Positions 48,328 through 57,412 of a DNA stretch of 64,000 bases are shown here, piece after piece (positions within the stretch are counted from its first letter, which is position 1; each line of letters begins with the position of its first letter). Origin of the DNA: Chryseobacterium sp. ZHDP1 (GTDB taxonomy: Bacteria > Bacteroidota > Bacteroidia > Flavobacteriales > Weeksellaceae); assembly GCF_018603435.1 (NCBI RefSeq), contig NZ_CP075682.1:992001-1056000 (forward strand), read 5' to 3'. The position numbers and the translations under genes are program-made. The notes beneath the pieces are model-generated. The model ran no database searches and was not told where the DNA came from. It worked only from the letters and a program-made list of their open reading frames with translations.

Positions 48328-49863
48328 ATGCTGAAAAGACAAAAAGAAAGTATTGAGCAGGAAAGCCTGTTTCTAAGAACTACAGCAGACAGTTCTCAGG
48401 GATTTCTGGAGAATCTTATGAAAGGCTATTCTAAACTTACGATTGATGATCCGCTGATTCCTTTCAGAGAAAAAGACCTGAACCAGATTGCAGATAATGT
48501 GGATTACGGAATTTTAAAAGCACTGGAAGGAACCTGGGTGAGCTACAACGCCGATTACAATAAAAATATCGACAGAATAATGAACGGAAGCGGCGTTCAT
48601 ACCACGATTATGCCTTCGCCGGGAACCAATTCGGGAACAATTCCGGGAAAATTCAGCTTCGAATGTGAAGAATACATTGAAAAACTGGTTTTTTCTCTTG
48701 TTCCGGGAGGTGTGCGTAACCGGGGCGGTGCAAATGAGCTGTTCTGCGGTGCTGTAAAGTATGAGCAGAGCATTAAAAGTGTGAATACCCAAAAAGATAA
48801 TCCGGATTTGCTGTACACGCCTATTCATGAAGAAAACGGGATGTATCTCTGGCTGAGTGATGTCTACAATCACGCAGCCACAAAAGAATCTATAGAAAGA
48901 GACCGCGGAATTCATGCTTTTGATGAGGAAGATTACAAAAACTACGGGTACAAAGGCGAATACAGAAACGAACCTTTGGTGCAGGTAAAAGATGAAAACG
49001 GAAATCCTCAGTATATTCTGATGAGCGAACTGAAGGAAGATCAGGAATATTATGAGATCATTCCGGCAAAAGAACTGAAACCGGGAGCCGGTAATCGCGG
49101 ACCGTATTTTATTCCCGATTATTCTATTTCGCGAAGCGGAGTGATTCCTCACGGAAGCACGATTACTTTACTGGGCGATATCGTGCCTTCCCAATCCAAT
49201 TATCTTATACAGGGAGCTCCGCAGTTTCCGGAAGGCGATAAGGCATGGAATTATGATTTCCTTTCTGTTTCGCCAACGATGGGAGGAGCAGGAGCGAGTG
49301 AAACCCATCCTATCAATCTGGATGAGCCCGCTCCGGCGTGGGTTCACGAAACGCTGAATGACCAAAATGATCCGGGAGAAAATAAAATTTACACGCAGAG
49401 AATTCTTGCACACGATCTTTATCCTTATTCCGTAAGACCGGATCTGAGACTGAGAGATACACTCAGCGGACAGGAAGTTAAGAATTATGTTTTTCTTCAG
49501 ATGTCTTCCAAAAATAAGACCGGCGCACAAGGCGGGATCTTAAATGTTCCTTTCGTAAACCGTTTTGTTCCAACCGTAGAGGTAAATTTCAGAATGTGGA
49601 TTGAAACCGTGGTAGAAAACGGAAGAGAGATTCTTCAGCTTCAGTATGAGCAGATTATTCTTTTTGAATTCCATTTCGGAGATGACGGCGGAACGACAAG
49701 CTGGCCGCATATTCAGGTGAACACGCTGCGAAAACTGGAGGATATTCCTGAAGATCAGAGAAAAATTATAGAAGAGCAGTTTTTTGAAGGAACAAAAGCT
49801 TCGCAAAATATATCCTTAAATGCTCCGGCTGTGACATCAGGCTGTCCGTATCATAAAGGGTAA
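48328..49863 (+). CDS. uncharacterised 511-residue protein
   Basis: I do not recognise the family with confidence. There is no signal peptide or membrane segment. An N-terminal ILKALEGTWVSYN stretch followed by GTIPGKFSFECEEYIEKLVF resembles the opening of lipocalin/nitrobindin-like barrels that bind heme or lipophiles. The centre is acidic and aromatic (EEDYKNYGYKGEYRNEPLVQ), the second half again beta-rich (FVNRFVPTVEVNFRMWIETV), and it ends SGCPYHKG. A heme-binding role is a guess. It is a single gene with a strong terminator, preceded by a 245-bp gap opposite the AraC gene. Confidence 0.45.
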   Translation: MLKRQKESIEQESLFLRTTADSSQGFLENLMKGYSKLTIDDPLIPFREKDLNQIADNVDYGILKALEGTWVSYNADYNKNIDRIMNGSGVHTTIMPSPGTNSGTIPGKFSFECEEYIEKLVFSLVPGGVRNRGGANELFCGAVKYEQSIKSVNTQKDNPDLLYTPIHEENGMYLWLSDVYNHAATKESIERDRGIHAFDEEDYKNYGYKGEYRNEPLVQVKDENGNPQYILMSELKEDQEYYEIIPAKELKPGAGNRGPYFIPDYSISRSGVIPHGSTITLLGDIVPSQSNYLIQGAPQFPEGDKAWNYDFLSVSPTMGGAGASETHPINLDEPAPAWVHETLNDQNDPGENKIYTQRILAHDLYPYSVRPDLRLRDTLSGQEVKNYVFLQMSSKNKTGAQGGILNVPFVNRFVPTVEVNFRMWIETVVENGREILQLQYEQIILFEFHFGDDGGTTSWPHIQVNTLRKLEDIPEDQRKIIEEQFFEGTKASQNISLNAPAVTSGCPYHKG

Positions 49864-49892
49864 GTAAATATTTATACTATGGTTTTAAAGAA

Positions 49893-49922
49893 AGCAGCGA
49901 CGGCACAAGTGCCGTCGCTGCT
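49893..49922 (+). terminator. intrinsic terminator
   Basis: A perfect 13-bp stem, AGCAGCGACGGCA / TGCCGTCGCTGCT, with a short loop ends the 48328-49863 transcription unit. The T-run after it is weak. Confidence 0.8.
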
Positions 49923-50199
49923 TAATATATGCGATACCTATTTAAACAATTATTAATTTAACCAGAAAAGATTTTATCTACGATAAAATTAAACATCAAT
50001 TCTTTATTGAAAATCTTTGATTTTCTTGCGCCTTAAAGATTTGAGACTAATAGAAATCTTGCGTCTTTGCATTTTCCAACAAGAATATTTTTGTTTTAAA
50101 AAACTTTAAAAATCTTTATTAACTTTAACTACAGCAGCTCAATCTTTTGTCCTTTTTTGTGGTTCAAATAAAGAGCTTAAACAAGTTTAAACTTAATGA
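49923..50199. other. non-coding stretch with dispersed repeat phrases
   Basis: No gene was seen. It contains TTTATCTACGATAAA, a relative of the TTTATCTCCGATAAA palindrome at 1-1440, and the TTGCGCCTTAAAGATTT phrase, so it shares debris with the first kilobase of the window. Confidence 0.5.
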
Positions 50200-50910
50200 T
50201 TACCCTTTTGCTTTTTCGTCTGTGAAAAGTTCTACACAATCTCTTTTTTCAATAAGCTGCATCGGATATTGTTCCGGATTATAAACTCCGTTCAAAACTT
50301 CATTCAGAGCGTGTTTTTTGTTTTCTCCAAAGGTAACAATCAGAATATTTTCTGCGTTGTTGATGACGGGAGCTGTAAGAGTGATTCTGAACATTTCCTG
50401 AGGTTTCAGGTAATACGCATCCACCCACTTTTCTTTTTCCCAAAGCACTTTTTCTCCCGGAAACAGTGATGCTGTATGTCCGTCGTCTCCCATTCCCAAC
50501 AGAATAAAATCAAAACGTCCGTCATTTCCCAGAACATTTCTGATCTGATTTTCATATTCCGCAGCAAATTCTTCTGCAGAAACTCCGTCTTTATACATCG
50601 GGAAAATGTGATCTTTAGTTACGGAAACATGATCGAGAAGGGTATCGAATGTCATTTTAGCATTGCTTTTCTCGTCATTCAGCGGAACCCATCTTTCGTC
50701 TACCCAGAAAAAAAAGACTTTGCTCCACTCTATTTTATCTGCATATTCCTCGGAAGCCAAAAGTTTAAAGATAGCTTTCGGAGAAGAACCTCCGCTTAGT
50801 GCCACTACAAAACGACCGTGATTTTTAATGGACTTTTCAGCCAAATCTACAAATCGATCTGCGGATTTTTTATATAATGTATCTAAATCGTTAAATACGG
50901 TAATCTTCAT
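50200..50910 (-). CDS. pgl: 6-phosphogluconolactonase
   Basis: The product is 236 residues, the usual length. It has RFVVALSGGSSPKAIFKLLA, FFFWVDERWVPLNDEKSNAK and DFILLGMGDDGHTASLFPGE, the last holding the catalytic His and acidic residues. It hydrolyses 6-phosphogluconolactone to 6-phosphogluconate in the oxidative pentose phosphate pathway. Third gene of the gnd-zwf-pgl operon, 22 bp after zwf. Confidence 0.95.
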   Translation of the reverse strand: MKITVFNDLDTLYKKSADRFVDLAEKSIKNHGRFVVALSGGSSPKAIFKLLASEEYADKIEWSKVFFFWVDERWVPLNDEKSNAKMTFDTLLDHVSVTKDHIFPMYKDGVSAEEFAAEYENQIRNVLGNDGRFDFILLGMGDDGHTASLFPGEKVLWEKEKWVDAYYLKPQEMFRITLTAPVINNAENILIVTFGENKKHALNEVLNGVYNPEQYPMQLIEKRDCVELFTDEKAKG

Positions 50911-50932
50911 TTTTACTTTTCTTTATTAAATT

Positions 50933-52414
50933 TTAAACCCAGTGATGCCCCTGTCTTTCTACCAGAGCCGTACTTTCTTCCGGACCCCAGCTTCCGGCTT
51001 CATAATTCGGGAAAGAAGTATCTTTTTCATTTGCCCACGCTTCCTGAATGGTTTTCACCACATCCCATGCTTCTTCTACCTGATCGGAACGCATAAAGAG
51101 TGTTAAATCTCCTAAAAGAGCATCCAGCAATAAGGTTTCGTACGCTTCCGGAGTGTCTTCCTGACAGGCAAAATTATCAAAAATCATTTCCACAGGTTTT
51201 AAAACCAGAGAAAGTCCCGGCTTTTTTGCCATAAACTGCAGTCTGATATCCATTAAAGGCTGAATATTGATAATCAGTCTATTGGCAGACAAATGCTGTA
51301 AACTTTCTGAAAACGTAGAATGCGGAAGCGGCTTAAACTGAATGGTGATGTAAGAATGTTTTTCTTTCATCTTTTTCCCTGTCCTTACGTAGAAAGGAAC
51401 ATCCTGCCATCTTTCGTTATCCAGATAAAATTTTACGGCGGCAAAAGTTTCTGTGTTAGAATCCGGTGCAATTCCTTCTTCCTGTCTGTAACCTTTTGCT
51501 TTTTCGCCATTTACCGTTCCTTTTCCGTACTGTCCTCTCACGGCATAATGGTCTACTTTTTCCGCAGGAATTCTTCGGATAGATTTTAAGACATCTACTT
51601 TACGATCCCTGATCTCTCCGGATTCCAGTGAAGCAGGCGGTTCCATTGCCACCATACAGAGAATCTGCAAAAGATGATTCTGAACCATATCTCTGAGCGC
51701 ACCGGTCTGCTCGTAGAAGCTTCCTCTGGTTTCCACTCCTACTTCCTCCGCTACCGTAATCTGTACAGATTCAATATGTTTACGATCCCATAAAGGTTCA
51801 AAAATAGCATTTCCGAATCTGAAGGCAAGAATATTCTGTACAGTTTCTTTTCCAAGATAATGATCGATTCTGTAGATCTGCTCTTCTTCAAAAGCATCTG
51901 CCAAAAGGCTGTTCAGTTCAATCGCAGACTGTTTATCGTGTCCGAAAGGTTTTTCGATAATAATACGGTCTTTTTTAGGATCTGAAGCCAGCGATGCATT
52001 TTTGATATGATTGGAAATAGTAGCGACAAAATTAGGACCTATTGAAAGGTAAAAAAGTCTGTTTCCTCTTGTTCCGTAGACTTTATCAAAACTTTCCAGC
52101 TTCTGATTAAGATTTTTATAGGAATTTTCTTCATCAAGCTGATGCTGAAAATAGGTGATATGTGCCTGAAATCCCGCCCAGTCTTCTGAAGTTACTTTTT
52201 TTCTGGAAAAGCTGTTCAGGTTTTCTCTGATGTAATTTTTGAAATATTCGTCAGAATTATCTGCTCTTCCCAAAGCAATGATATTGAAGCCTTTCGGCAT
52301 TCTTCCATCAATATAAAGATTGTAAAAAGCAGGAAAAAGTTTTCTTTTTGCTAAATCTCCTGTTGCGCCAAAAATGATAATTGTTGTTGGCTGCAAAACT
52401 TTATTTTCGCTCAT
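50933..52414 (-). CDS. zwf: glucose-6-phosphate 1-dehydrogenase
   Basis: The product is 493 residues, normal size. The nucleotide-binding start is TIIIFGATGDLAKRKLFPAF. The active site RIDHYLGKETVQNILAFRF and the substrate-loop IIIEKPFGHDKQSA are intact. It oxidises glucose 6-phosphate, making NADPH. Middle gene of the operon; its start codon lies 9 bp after the gnd stop. Confidence 0.97.
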   Translation of the reverse strand: MSENKVLQPTTIIIFGATGDLAKRKLFPAFYNLYIDGRMPKGFNIIALGRADNSDEYFKNYIRENLNSFSRKKVTSEDWAGFQAHITYFQHQLDEENSYKNLNQKLESFDKVYGTRGNRLFYLSIGPNFVATISNHIKNASLASDPKKDRIIIEKPFGHDKQSAIELNSLLADAFEEEQIYRIDHYLGKETVQNILAFRFGNAIFEPLWDRKHIESVQITVAEEVGVETRGSFYEQTGALRDMVQNHLLQILCMVAMEPPASLESGEIRDRKVDVLKSIRRIPAEKVDHYAVRGQYGKGTVNGEKAKGYRQEEGIAPDSNTETFAAVKFYLDNERWQDVPFYVRTGKKMKEKHSYITIQFKPLPHSTFSESLQHLSANRLIINIQPLMDIRLQFMAKKPGLSLVLKPVEMIFDNFACQEDTPEAYETLLLDALLGDLTLFMRSDQVEEAWDVVKTIQEAWANEKDTSFPNYEAGSWGPEESTALVERQGHHWV

Positions 52415-52423
52415 TTCTTAATT

Positions 52424-53842
52424 TTAATGATTAAAACTTTCCCAGTTGGTATGAAAAACTCCCTCTCTGTCGGTTCTCTGGTAAGTGTGCGCTCCGAAAT
52501 AATCCCTCTGCGCCTGAATCAGGTTCACCGGAAGAGATTCTGTAGTATAGGCATCAAAATATCCTAAAGCCGTCTGAAGTCCTAAGCTTGAAATACCGTT
52601 TGAAACTGCAAAAGCTGCTGTTTTTCTCAATGAAGAAACCTTTTCTTTAACGATAGCTGCGATATTTTCATCAAGCAGAATATTAGAAAGCTGAGGATTT
52701 TTTGTATAAGCAGTGTAGAATTTCTCCAGTAAAACCGAACGGATAATGCATCCTCCTCTCCAGATTTTTACCACATCTTTCAGAGGAATTTCAAACTGAT
52801 ATTCTTCAGAAGCCTTTACGAGTAAAGCCAGACCTTGTGCATAGCTGATTAGTGTAGACAAATACAGAGCCTCTCCCACTTCTTTAATGAAAATTTCTTT
52901 GTTCTCTGGAGTTACAACTTCACTGTGAGAATACAGTTGAGAAGCTTTTATTCTTTCGTCTTTATAAGCTGATAAAATTCTGGAAGTTACTGCAATATCA
53001 ATCGTCGGAATTGAAACGCCGATTTCCATTGCCTGTTCGGAAGTCCATTTTCCGGTTCCTTTAGCACCTGCTTTATCTAAAATCTGATCAACAAGATAAC
53101 CATCGGTTAAAGAATCTTTCTGCTGGAAAATGTCTCTTGTAATTTCGATCAGGAAAGAATTCATCTCTCCGTTATTCCATTCTTTAAACACTTCATAAAG
53201 CTCATCATTTGTAAGCTTTGCTCCTTTTCTCAGTAAATCATACGCTTCGCTGATGAGCTGCATAATGGCATATTCAATCCCGTTGTGAACCATTTTTACA
53301 TAATTTCCGGCAGAACCTTTTCCCATATAGGCTGTACACGCATCGCCATCTACTTTGGCTGCAATGGCTTCGAGCATCGGCTGTAAAAGTCCAAAAGCTT
53401 CCTGATCTCCGCCCGGCATAATACTTGGTCCCGTTCTCGCTCCTTTTTCACCTCCCGAAACTCCCATTCCCATAAAATGAAGTTTTTTGGAAGCCAGATC
53501 TGCCACACGTCGGTCGGTATCTTTGAAATAAGAATTTCCGGCATCTATTACGATATCTCCTTCACTTAGAATCGGTTTAAGATTTTCTAATACCGCATCT
53601 ACCGGTTTTCCGGCAGGAACCATCAGAATAATTTTTCGCGGTGTTTCCAGCTGCGATACAAAATCTTCCAGAGAAGGTATTCCTTTGATATTCATACCGG
53701 AAGTTTTCTGTTCTTCCAAATCTTTTATTTTTTCATGATCAAGATCAAATCCTGCAATAGAAAATCCGTGATCGGCGATGTTGTACAGGAGATTTCTCCC
53801 CATAACTCCCAGTCCGATCATACCATAACTGTATTTTTCCAT
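52424..53842 (-). CDS. gnd: 6-phosphogluconate dehydrogenase, decarboxylating
   Basis: The product is 472 residues, typical. It has the NADP motif YGMIGLGVMGRNLLYNIADH, the catalytic MGMGVSGGEKGARTGPSIMP and VKMVHNGIEYAIMQLISEAY, and the C-terminal ALGYFDAYTTESLPVNLIQA. It converts 6-phosphogluconate to ribulose 5-phosphate with NADPH. Unusually for many bacteria, gnd comes first here, followed by zwf and pgl, so the three oxidative steps are encoded in one operon. The start is preceded by an AT-rich region (53860-54000) without a clear TAnnTTTG box. Confidence 0.97.
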   Translation of the reverse strand: MEKYSYGMIGLGVMGRNLLYNIADHGFSIAGFDLDHEKIKDLEEQKTSGMNIKGIPSLEDFVSQLETPRKIILMVPAGKPVDAVLENLKPILSEGDIVIDAGNSYFKDTDRRVADLASKKLHFMGMGVSGGEKGARTGPSIMPGGDQEAFGLLQPMLEAIAAKVDGDACTAYMGKGSAGNYVKMVHNGIEYAIMQLISEAYDLLRKGAKLTNDELYEVFKEWNNGEMNSFLIEITRDIFQQKDSLTDGYLVDQILDKAGAKGTGKWTSEQAMEIGVSIPTIDIAVTSRILSAYKDERIKASQLYSHSEVVTPENKEIFIKEVGEALYLSTLISYAQGLALLVKASEEYQFEIPLKDVVKIWRGGCIIRSVLLEKFYTAYTKNPQLSNILLDENIAAIVKEKVSSLRKTAAFAVSNGISSLGLQTALGYFDAYTTESLPVNLIQAQRDYFGAHTYQRTDREGVFHTNWESFNH

Positions 53843-54002
53843 TATGATGATGTATTAGTGAATGTTTAAACGTTTAAAGCTTTAAAATTAAGCATTATGA
53901 AAGTGATACCGAAATATGATTCATAAAAATTTTCTATCTGATGTTTAAGGTGAATTTTAAAACTTGCTTAAAAATATCATCCTCAATTGTTTATCCTGTT
54001 CG

Positions 54003-54034
54003 ATAAAAAACCGGCAACACATATCTGCGTTGCC
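54003..54034 (-). terminator. intrinsic terminator of the SDR/DUF2867 gene
   Basis: On the minus strand, GGCAAC-loop-GTTGCC followed by GGTTTTTT. It lies 33 bp after the stop codon of the gene at 54067. Confidence 0.7.
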
Positions 54035-54066
54035 AATTCTCAAAAAATAATCGGATATATTTGAAA

Positions 54067-55503
54067 TCAAGAAATTTTTCCTGCCAGTCTTCTCACCATT
54101 CCTTTAAAAATAATCCCGTGAAACGGCAAAACAGAATACCAATATAATCTTCCGGTTAATCCATGAGGTCGAAAAACCGCTTTTTGCCAAAGTTTACCCT
54201 TGTAGACTTTAAACATTAACCACGCTTCTCCGGGAAGCTTCATTTCAGCGAAGAGAATGAGTTTTCCTTCTTCTTTGTTGGCATATAGAACACGCCAGAA
54301 ATCCAGTGCATCGCCTTCATGAAGTTTATCGGGATGCGTTCTGCCGCGTCTCAATCCCGGTCCGCCAACCAATAAATCCATAAAACCACGGATCTTCCAG
54401 AGACTTTGACCGTACCATCCGTTTGCGCCACCCAAAGAAAAAACTCTGTAGAGACATTTTTCACGGTCATCATATTCTTCAGTTCTTAAATCTACAAAGC
54501 AGCCGTACTTTGGTACATCGAGATAATCTTTCAGGGTGGAATCGCTTCTGCTGCTGATAAAACTGTCCTTCCAGCTTGAGGCAATTTCGTTGTCCTGAAT
54601 TTTAGCCAGCGTTCTTCTTAAAGCCGTATCATAAGAAAAAGGCTGAACTCCGGTAATATGTTTAATTTCCGCAAGGCTTTCCGGTCTGCAGATGACTTCA
54701 ATCTTCATGCTTCCGACCAATGCAGAAGCTAAATTATAAGATGTTGAAGTAATAAAATAGAGCCAGTATGAAGACAATTTCGGAGTCATTACAGGAACGG
54801 TAAAAATCTTTCTTTTCAGTCCTCTGATTTTAGCAAACTCCAAAAGCATTTCTTTGTAGGTCAAAACATTATCACAGCCAATGTCAAAATTTCTGTGATA
54901 CGCCTGTTCTTTAAATAAAGTAAAGATTAGAAAATCCAGAACATTGGCAATTCCTATCGGCTGACATTTTGTGTGGAGCCATTTCGGAGCCACCATCACC
55001 GGTAATTTTTCCACCAGATCTCTGATGATTTCGAAAGATGCACTTCCTGAACCAATGATAATTCCCGCTCTTAAAACGGTTGCCGGAACTTTACATTTCA
55101 TCAGGATTTTTTCAACTTCAAATCTTGAACTTAAATGTTGTGATAATTCTTTTTCATTTGCCAGACCCGAAAGATAAATGATGTGTTTGCAATCAGTTTT
55201 TTCAATATAATTTGAAAAATTAACGGCGCATTGTCTTTCAATTTCTGCATAATCGTTGCTGTTACTCATCGAATGCATAAGGTAATACGCTCCGGAAATA
55301 TCCTTTGGAATATTTTCCAATGTTTCAGATTTCAGAAAATCCACTTCCACCACTTCAATCTGAGCGTCGTCTATGTCCACACTTTTGGAAAAACGGTTTT
55401 TATCTCTGCAGCAGCAGATTACCTGATAACCTTGTGCAGCGATTACGTTAATCATTCGTTTCCCGATGTATCCGGTGGCTCCGGTTAGCAGAATTTTTTT
55501 CAT
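54067..55503 (-). CDS. SDR family oxidoreductase with DUF2867 domain
   Basis: The product is 478 residues. The N-terminal atypical SDR domain (about 1-290) starts KKILLTGATGYIGKRMINVI and has YYLMHSMSNSNDYAEIERQ, near to NmrA/complex-I type SDRs. The C-terminal DUF2867 has FSLGGANGWYGQSLWKIRGF and LPGEAWLMFKVYKG. This combination is often found near photolyase and carotenoid or DNA-repair clusters in Bacteroidetes. Substrate unknown. It stands 47 bp downstream of ribA on the same strand. Confidence 0.9.
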   Translation of the reverse strand: MKKILLTGATGYIGKRMINVIAAQGYQVICCCRDKNRFSKSVDIDDAQIEVVEVDFLKSETLENIPKDISGAYYLMHSMSNSNDYAEIERQCAVNFSNYIEKTDCKHIIYLSGLANEKELSQHLSSRFEVEKILMKCKVPATVLRAGIIIGSGSASFEIIRDLVEKLPVMVAPKWLHTKCQPIGIANVLDFLIFTLFKEQAYHRNFDIGCDNVLTYKEMLLEFAKIRGLKRKIFTVPVMTPKLSSYWLYFITSTSYNLASALVGSMKIEVICRPESLAEIKHITGVQPFSYDTALRRTLAKIQDNEIASSWKDSFISSRSDSTLKDYLDVPKYGCFVDLRTEEYDDREKCLYRVFSLGGANGWYGQSLWKIRGFMDLLVGGPGLRRGRTHPDKLHEGDALDFWRVLYANKEEGKLILFAEMKLPGEAWLMFKVYKGKLWQKAVFRPHGLTGRLYWYSVLPFHGIIFKGMVRRLAGKIS

Positions 55504-55550
55504 AAGATTGGTTTTGGTGAATGGAAATTATTTTCAGCGTAATGAGAAAA

Positions 55551-56141
55551 TTATACCTTTTCTAAGAGATGTCCAAAATAATCTTTCTTTTTTGAAAGAT
55601 AACTTTCGTTAACCTCGTTAGATTCTATTTCCAAAGGAACTCTATGATTCAGAATAATTCCACTGTTTTCCAGAGATTTAAGCTTATCCGGATTGTTCGT
55701 CAGCAGATTAATTTCTTTCACATTCAGAATCTTAAGCATTTCAACTGCCACATCAAAATTTCTTCCGTCTGCGGGCAAACCCAGCTTTAAATTGGCTTCC
55801 ACCGTATCAAAACCTTTTTCCTGAAGCGCATATGCTCTTAACTTATTGATGATTCCGATATTACGACCTTCCTGTCGAAGATAAATAATCATTCCTCCGT
55901 TTTCCGACATATATTTCATTGCAGCGTCTAATTGCTGTCCGCATTCACATTTTTTAGAATGAAAAATCTCACCTGTGATGCATTCCGAGTGAAAACGGAC
56001 ATTCACCGTTTTGCTGAAATCTGTATTTTCTGCCACCCAAACCAAGTGCGGATTCCAGTCTTCTTCGTGTTCTGAGAACGCATAAACAGTAAACATTCCA
56101 AAATCTGTAGGTATATTCGATTGTGCCTGTATTGTCAACAT
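55551..56141 (-). CDS. ribA: GTP cyclohydrolase II
   Basis: The product is 196 residues. It shows the GTP cyclohydrolase II hallmarks VRFHSECITGEIFHSKKCEC (zinc Cys residues), IYLRQEGRNIGIINKLRAYA (catalytic Arg/Glu) and LLTNNPDKLKSLENSGI. It opens GTP to the riboflavin precursor. It is a stand-alone RibA and not the RibBA fusion common in bacteria. Placement beside photolyase genes, which need FAD and folate cofactors, suggests that it augments flavin supply there. A divergent TAnnTTTG promoter (56171-56178, minus) lies upstream. Confidence 0.93.
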   Translation of the reverse strand: MLTIQAQSNIPTDFGMFTVYAFSEHEEDWNPHLVWVAENTDFSKTVNVRFHSECITGEIFHSKKCECGQQLDAAMKYMSENGGMIIYLRQEGRNIGIINKLRAYALQEKGFDTVEANLKLGLPADGRNFDVAVEMLKILNVKEINLLTNNPDKLKSLENSGIILNHRVPLEIESNEVNESYLSKKKDYFGHLLEKV

Positions 56142-56170
56142 AATTCAAAAATTAAATGGTCTATATAGTA

Positions 56171-56178
56171 CAAATTTA
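56171..56178 (-). promoter_or_regulatory. ribA promoter -7 box
   Basis: CAAATTTA on the plus strand reads TAAATTTG on the minus strand, matching TAnnTTTG, 30 bp upstream of the ribA start codon. It is one of two divergent boxes in this 97-bp gap. Confidence 0.55.
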
Positions 56179-56197
56179 TACTTTATTTTAATTAAAT

Positions 56198-56211
56198 GTA
56201 AATTTATTTAC
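56198..56211. promoter_or_regulatory. candidate operator, GTAAAT-TT-ATTTAC palindrome
   Basis: A perfect 6-bp inverted repeat abuts the plus-strand -7 box in the gap between ribA and the TetR gene. It would suit binding of the adjacent TetR regulator, which could then control both directions. Inferred from position only. Confidence 0.4.
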
Positions 56212-56219
56212 TAAATTTG
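56212..56219 (+). promoter_or_regulatory. TetR-gene promoter -7 box
   Basis: TAAATTTG matches the consensus TAnnTTTG, 20 bp upstream of the start codon at 56239. Confidence 0.55.
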
Positions 56220-56238
56220 TCAATAAATAAATTCTATT

Positions 56239-56898
56239 ATGCAAGAACAAGCCAATATCACGCAGGAAAAAATATTTGAATTATACGGAGATTATCTTTT
56301 GAATCACGGAGAAAAACCGAAAAACGTTTACCTTTTTGCGAAAGAAAATAATTTTGAGGAGAAAGAGTTTTATCATTATTTCTCAGGATTCGAGCAGATT
56401 GAAAAAGAAATATTGAATCATCTTTTCACGAAATCTCTGGAACTCGCTTCGGAAGTGAATTCTTCGAGCGAAGTGACAACCAAAGAAAAACTCCTGAATG
56501 TATATTATATTTTCTTTGAAAATATGACGATGAACCGTTCTTTAGTTTTATCTATTTTAGGAAGCAATAAAATCCAGAACATTAAAACCCTTCAGAATCT
56601 TAGGGAAACCCACAAACAATTTGTCAATACGCTCAACTTCAACGAATGGGAAATGATTGAAAAAGCGAAGGAAGACATCCGAAAATTCAACGAAAAATCA
56701 AGACAGGAAGCACTTTGGCTCCATTTGATTTCCGCCATTGATTTCTGGAAAAAAGACACTTCTCCCGATTTTGAAAAAACCGATATTTTCATCGAAAAAA
56801 CCATTGACACCGGTTTTGAATTAATGGATAATGAACCGTTAAGAAAAGTTTTCGACCTTGGAAAGTTTCTTTGGAAGGAAAAGTTTAAAATGAGTTGA
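56239..56898 (+). CDS. TetR family transcriptional regulator
   Basis: The product is 219 residues. Residues 8-55 form a TetR HTH: KIFELYGDYLLNHGEKPKNV, then FAKENNFEEKEFYHYFSGFE with the usual recognition helix. The long helical C-terminal domain (about 65-215) has LLNVYYIFFENMTMNRSLVL and DFWKKDTSPDFEKTDIFIEK and would bind a ligand not known. It is divergent to ribA and upstream of the ABC1 kinase and photolyase genes, so it may control the photoprotection cluster. Confidence 0.8.
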   Translation: MQEQANITQEKIFELYGDYLLNHGEKPKNVYLFAKENNFEEKEFYHYFSGFEQIEKEILNHLFTKSLELASEVNSSSEVTTKEKLLNVYYIFFENMTMNRSLVLSILGSNKIQNIKTLQNLRETHKQFVNTLNFNEWEMIEKAKEDIRKFNEKSRQEALWLHLISAIDFWKKDTSPDFEKTDIFIEKTIDTGFELMDNEPLRKVFDLGKFLWKEKFKMS

Positions 56899-57412
56899 TG
56901 AATGGCTTTTGGCTTCAAATAAAGCTATTTTTTATTTGGGCAGCTATTTCCGCCCTCCACTCCCGCTTTTTTGCAAACCAATGACTTTGATTCCTCAGCC
57001 ATTAATTTACAAAAAGAGCTACGTTCAGGTCGGGCTGCGAGATTTACCGACTCAAGAATTAAAAATAAAAAAATGAAGCACTTCGGCTGCGAAAAATGAA
57101 AGAAAATAGATAGAAGGATGTTACGCTCCGTAGGTGCGGAATCTGTGTAGAAATTACGAATAATTGTGTTGAAGAGAACTCCGTAGGAGTTCAATCTGAA
57201 AATTCAAAGATGAATTAAAAATAGCACTCCTACGGAGTGCTCCAAAATGGGAAATATATCCTTTTTCTACACAGATAAAGCTCCTAAAGGAGCTTAAGAA
57301 ATGAATAGTTATGCTGAGCTTGTCGAAGCACCGTTGCGAACTTAAAACAGTTAGCAATTAAAAAAATCATTGCGACATTGCGTTAAAAACATTTGACAAA
57401 CAAAATTTAAAA
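56899..57412 (+). repeat. intergenic repeats including a palindromic element
   Basis: No gene was found. From 57142 to 57295 there is a palindromic element related to that at 521-732: TCTGTGTAGAAA (57142-57153) pairs with TTTCTACACAGA (57264-57275), and inside are AACTCC-GTA-GGAGTT (57177-57191), GCACTCC-TAC-GGAGTGC (57224-57240) and AGCTCC-TAAA-GGAGCT. Phrases common in flavobacterial intergenic DNA, such as TGAGCTTGTCGAAG, also occur near 57314. Confidence 0.7.
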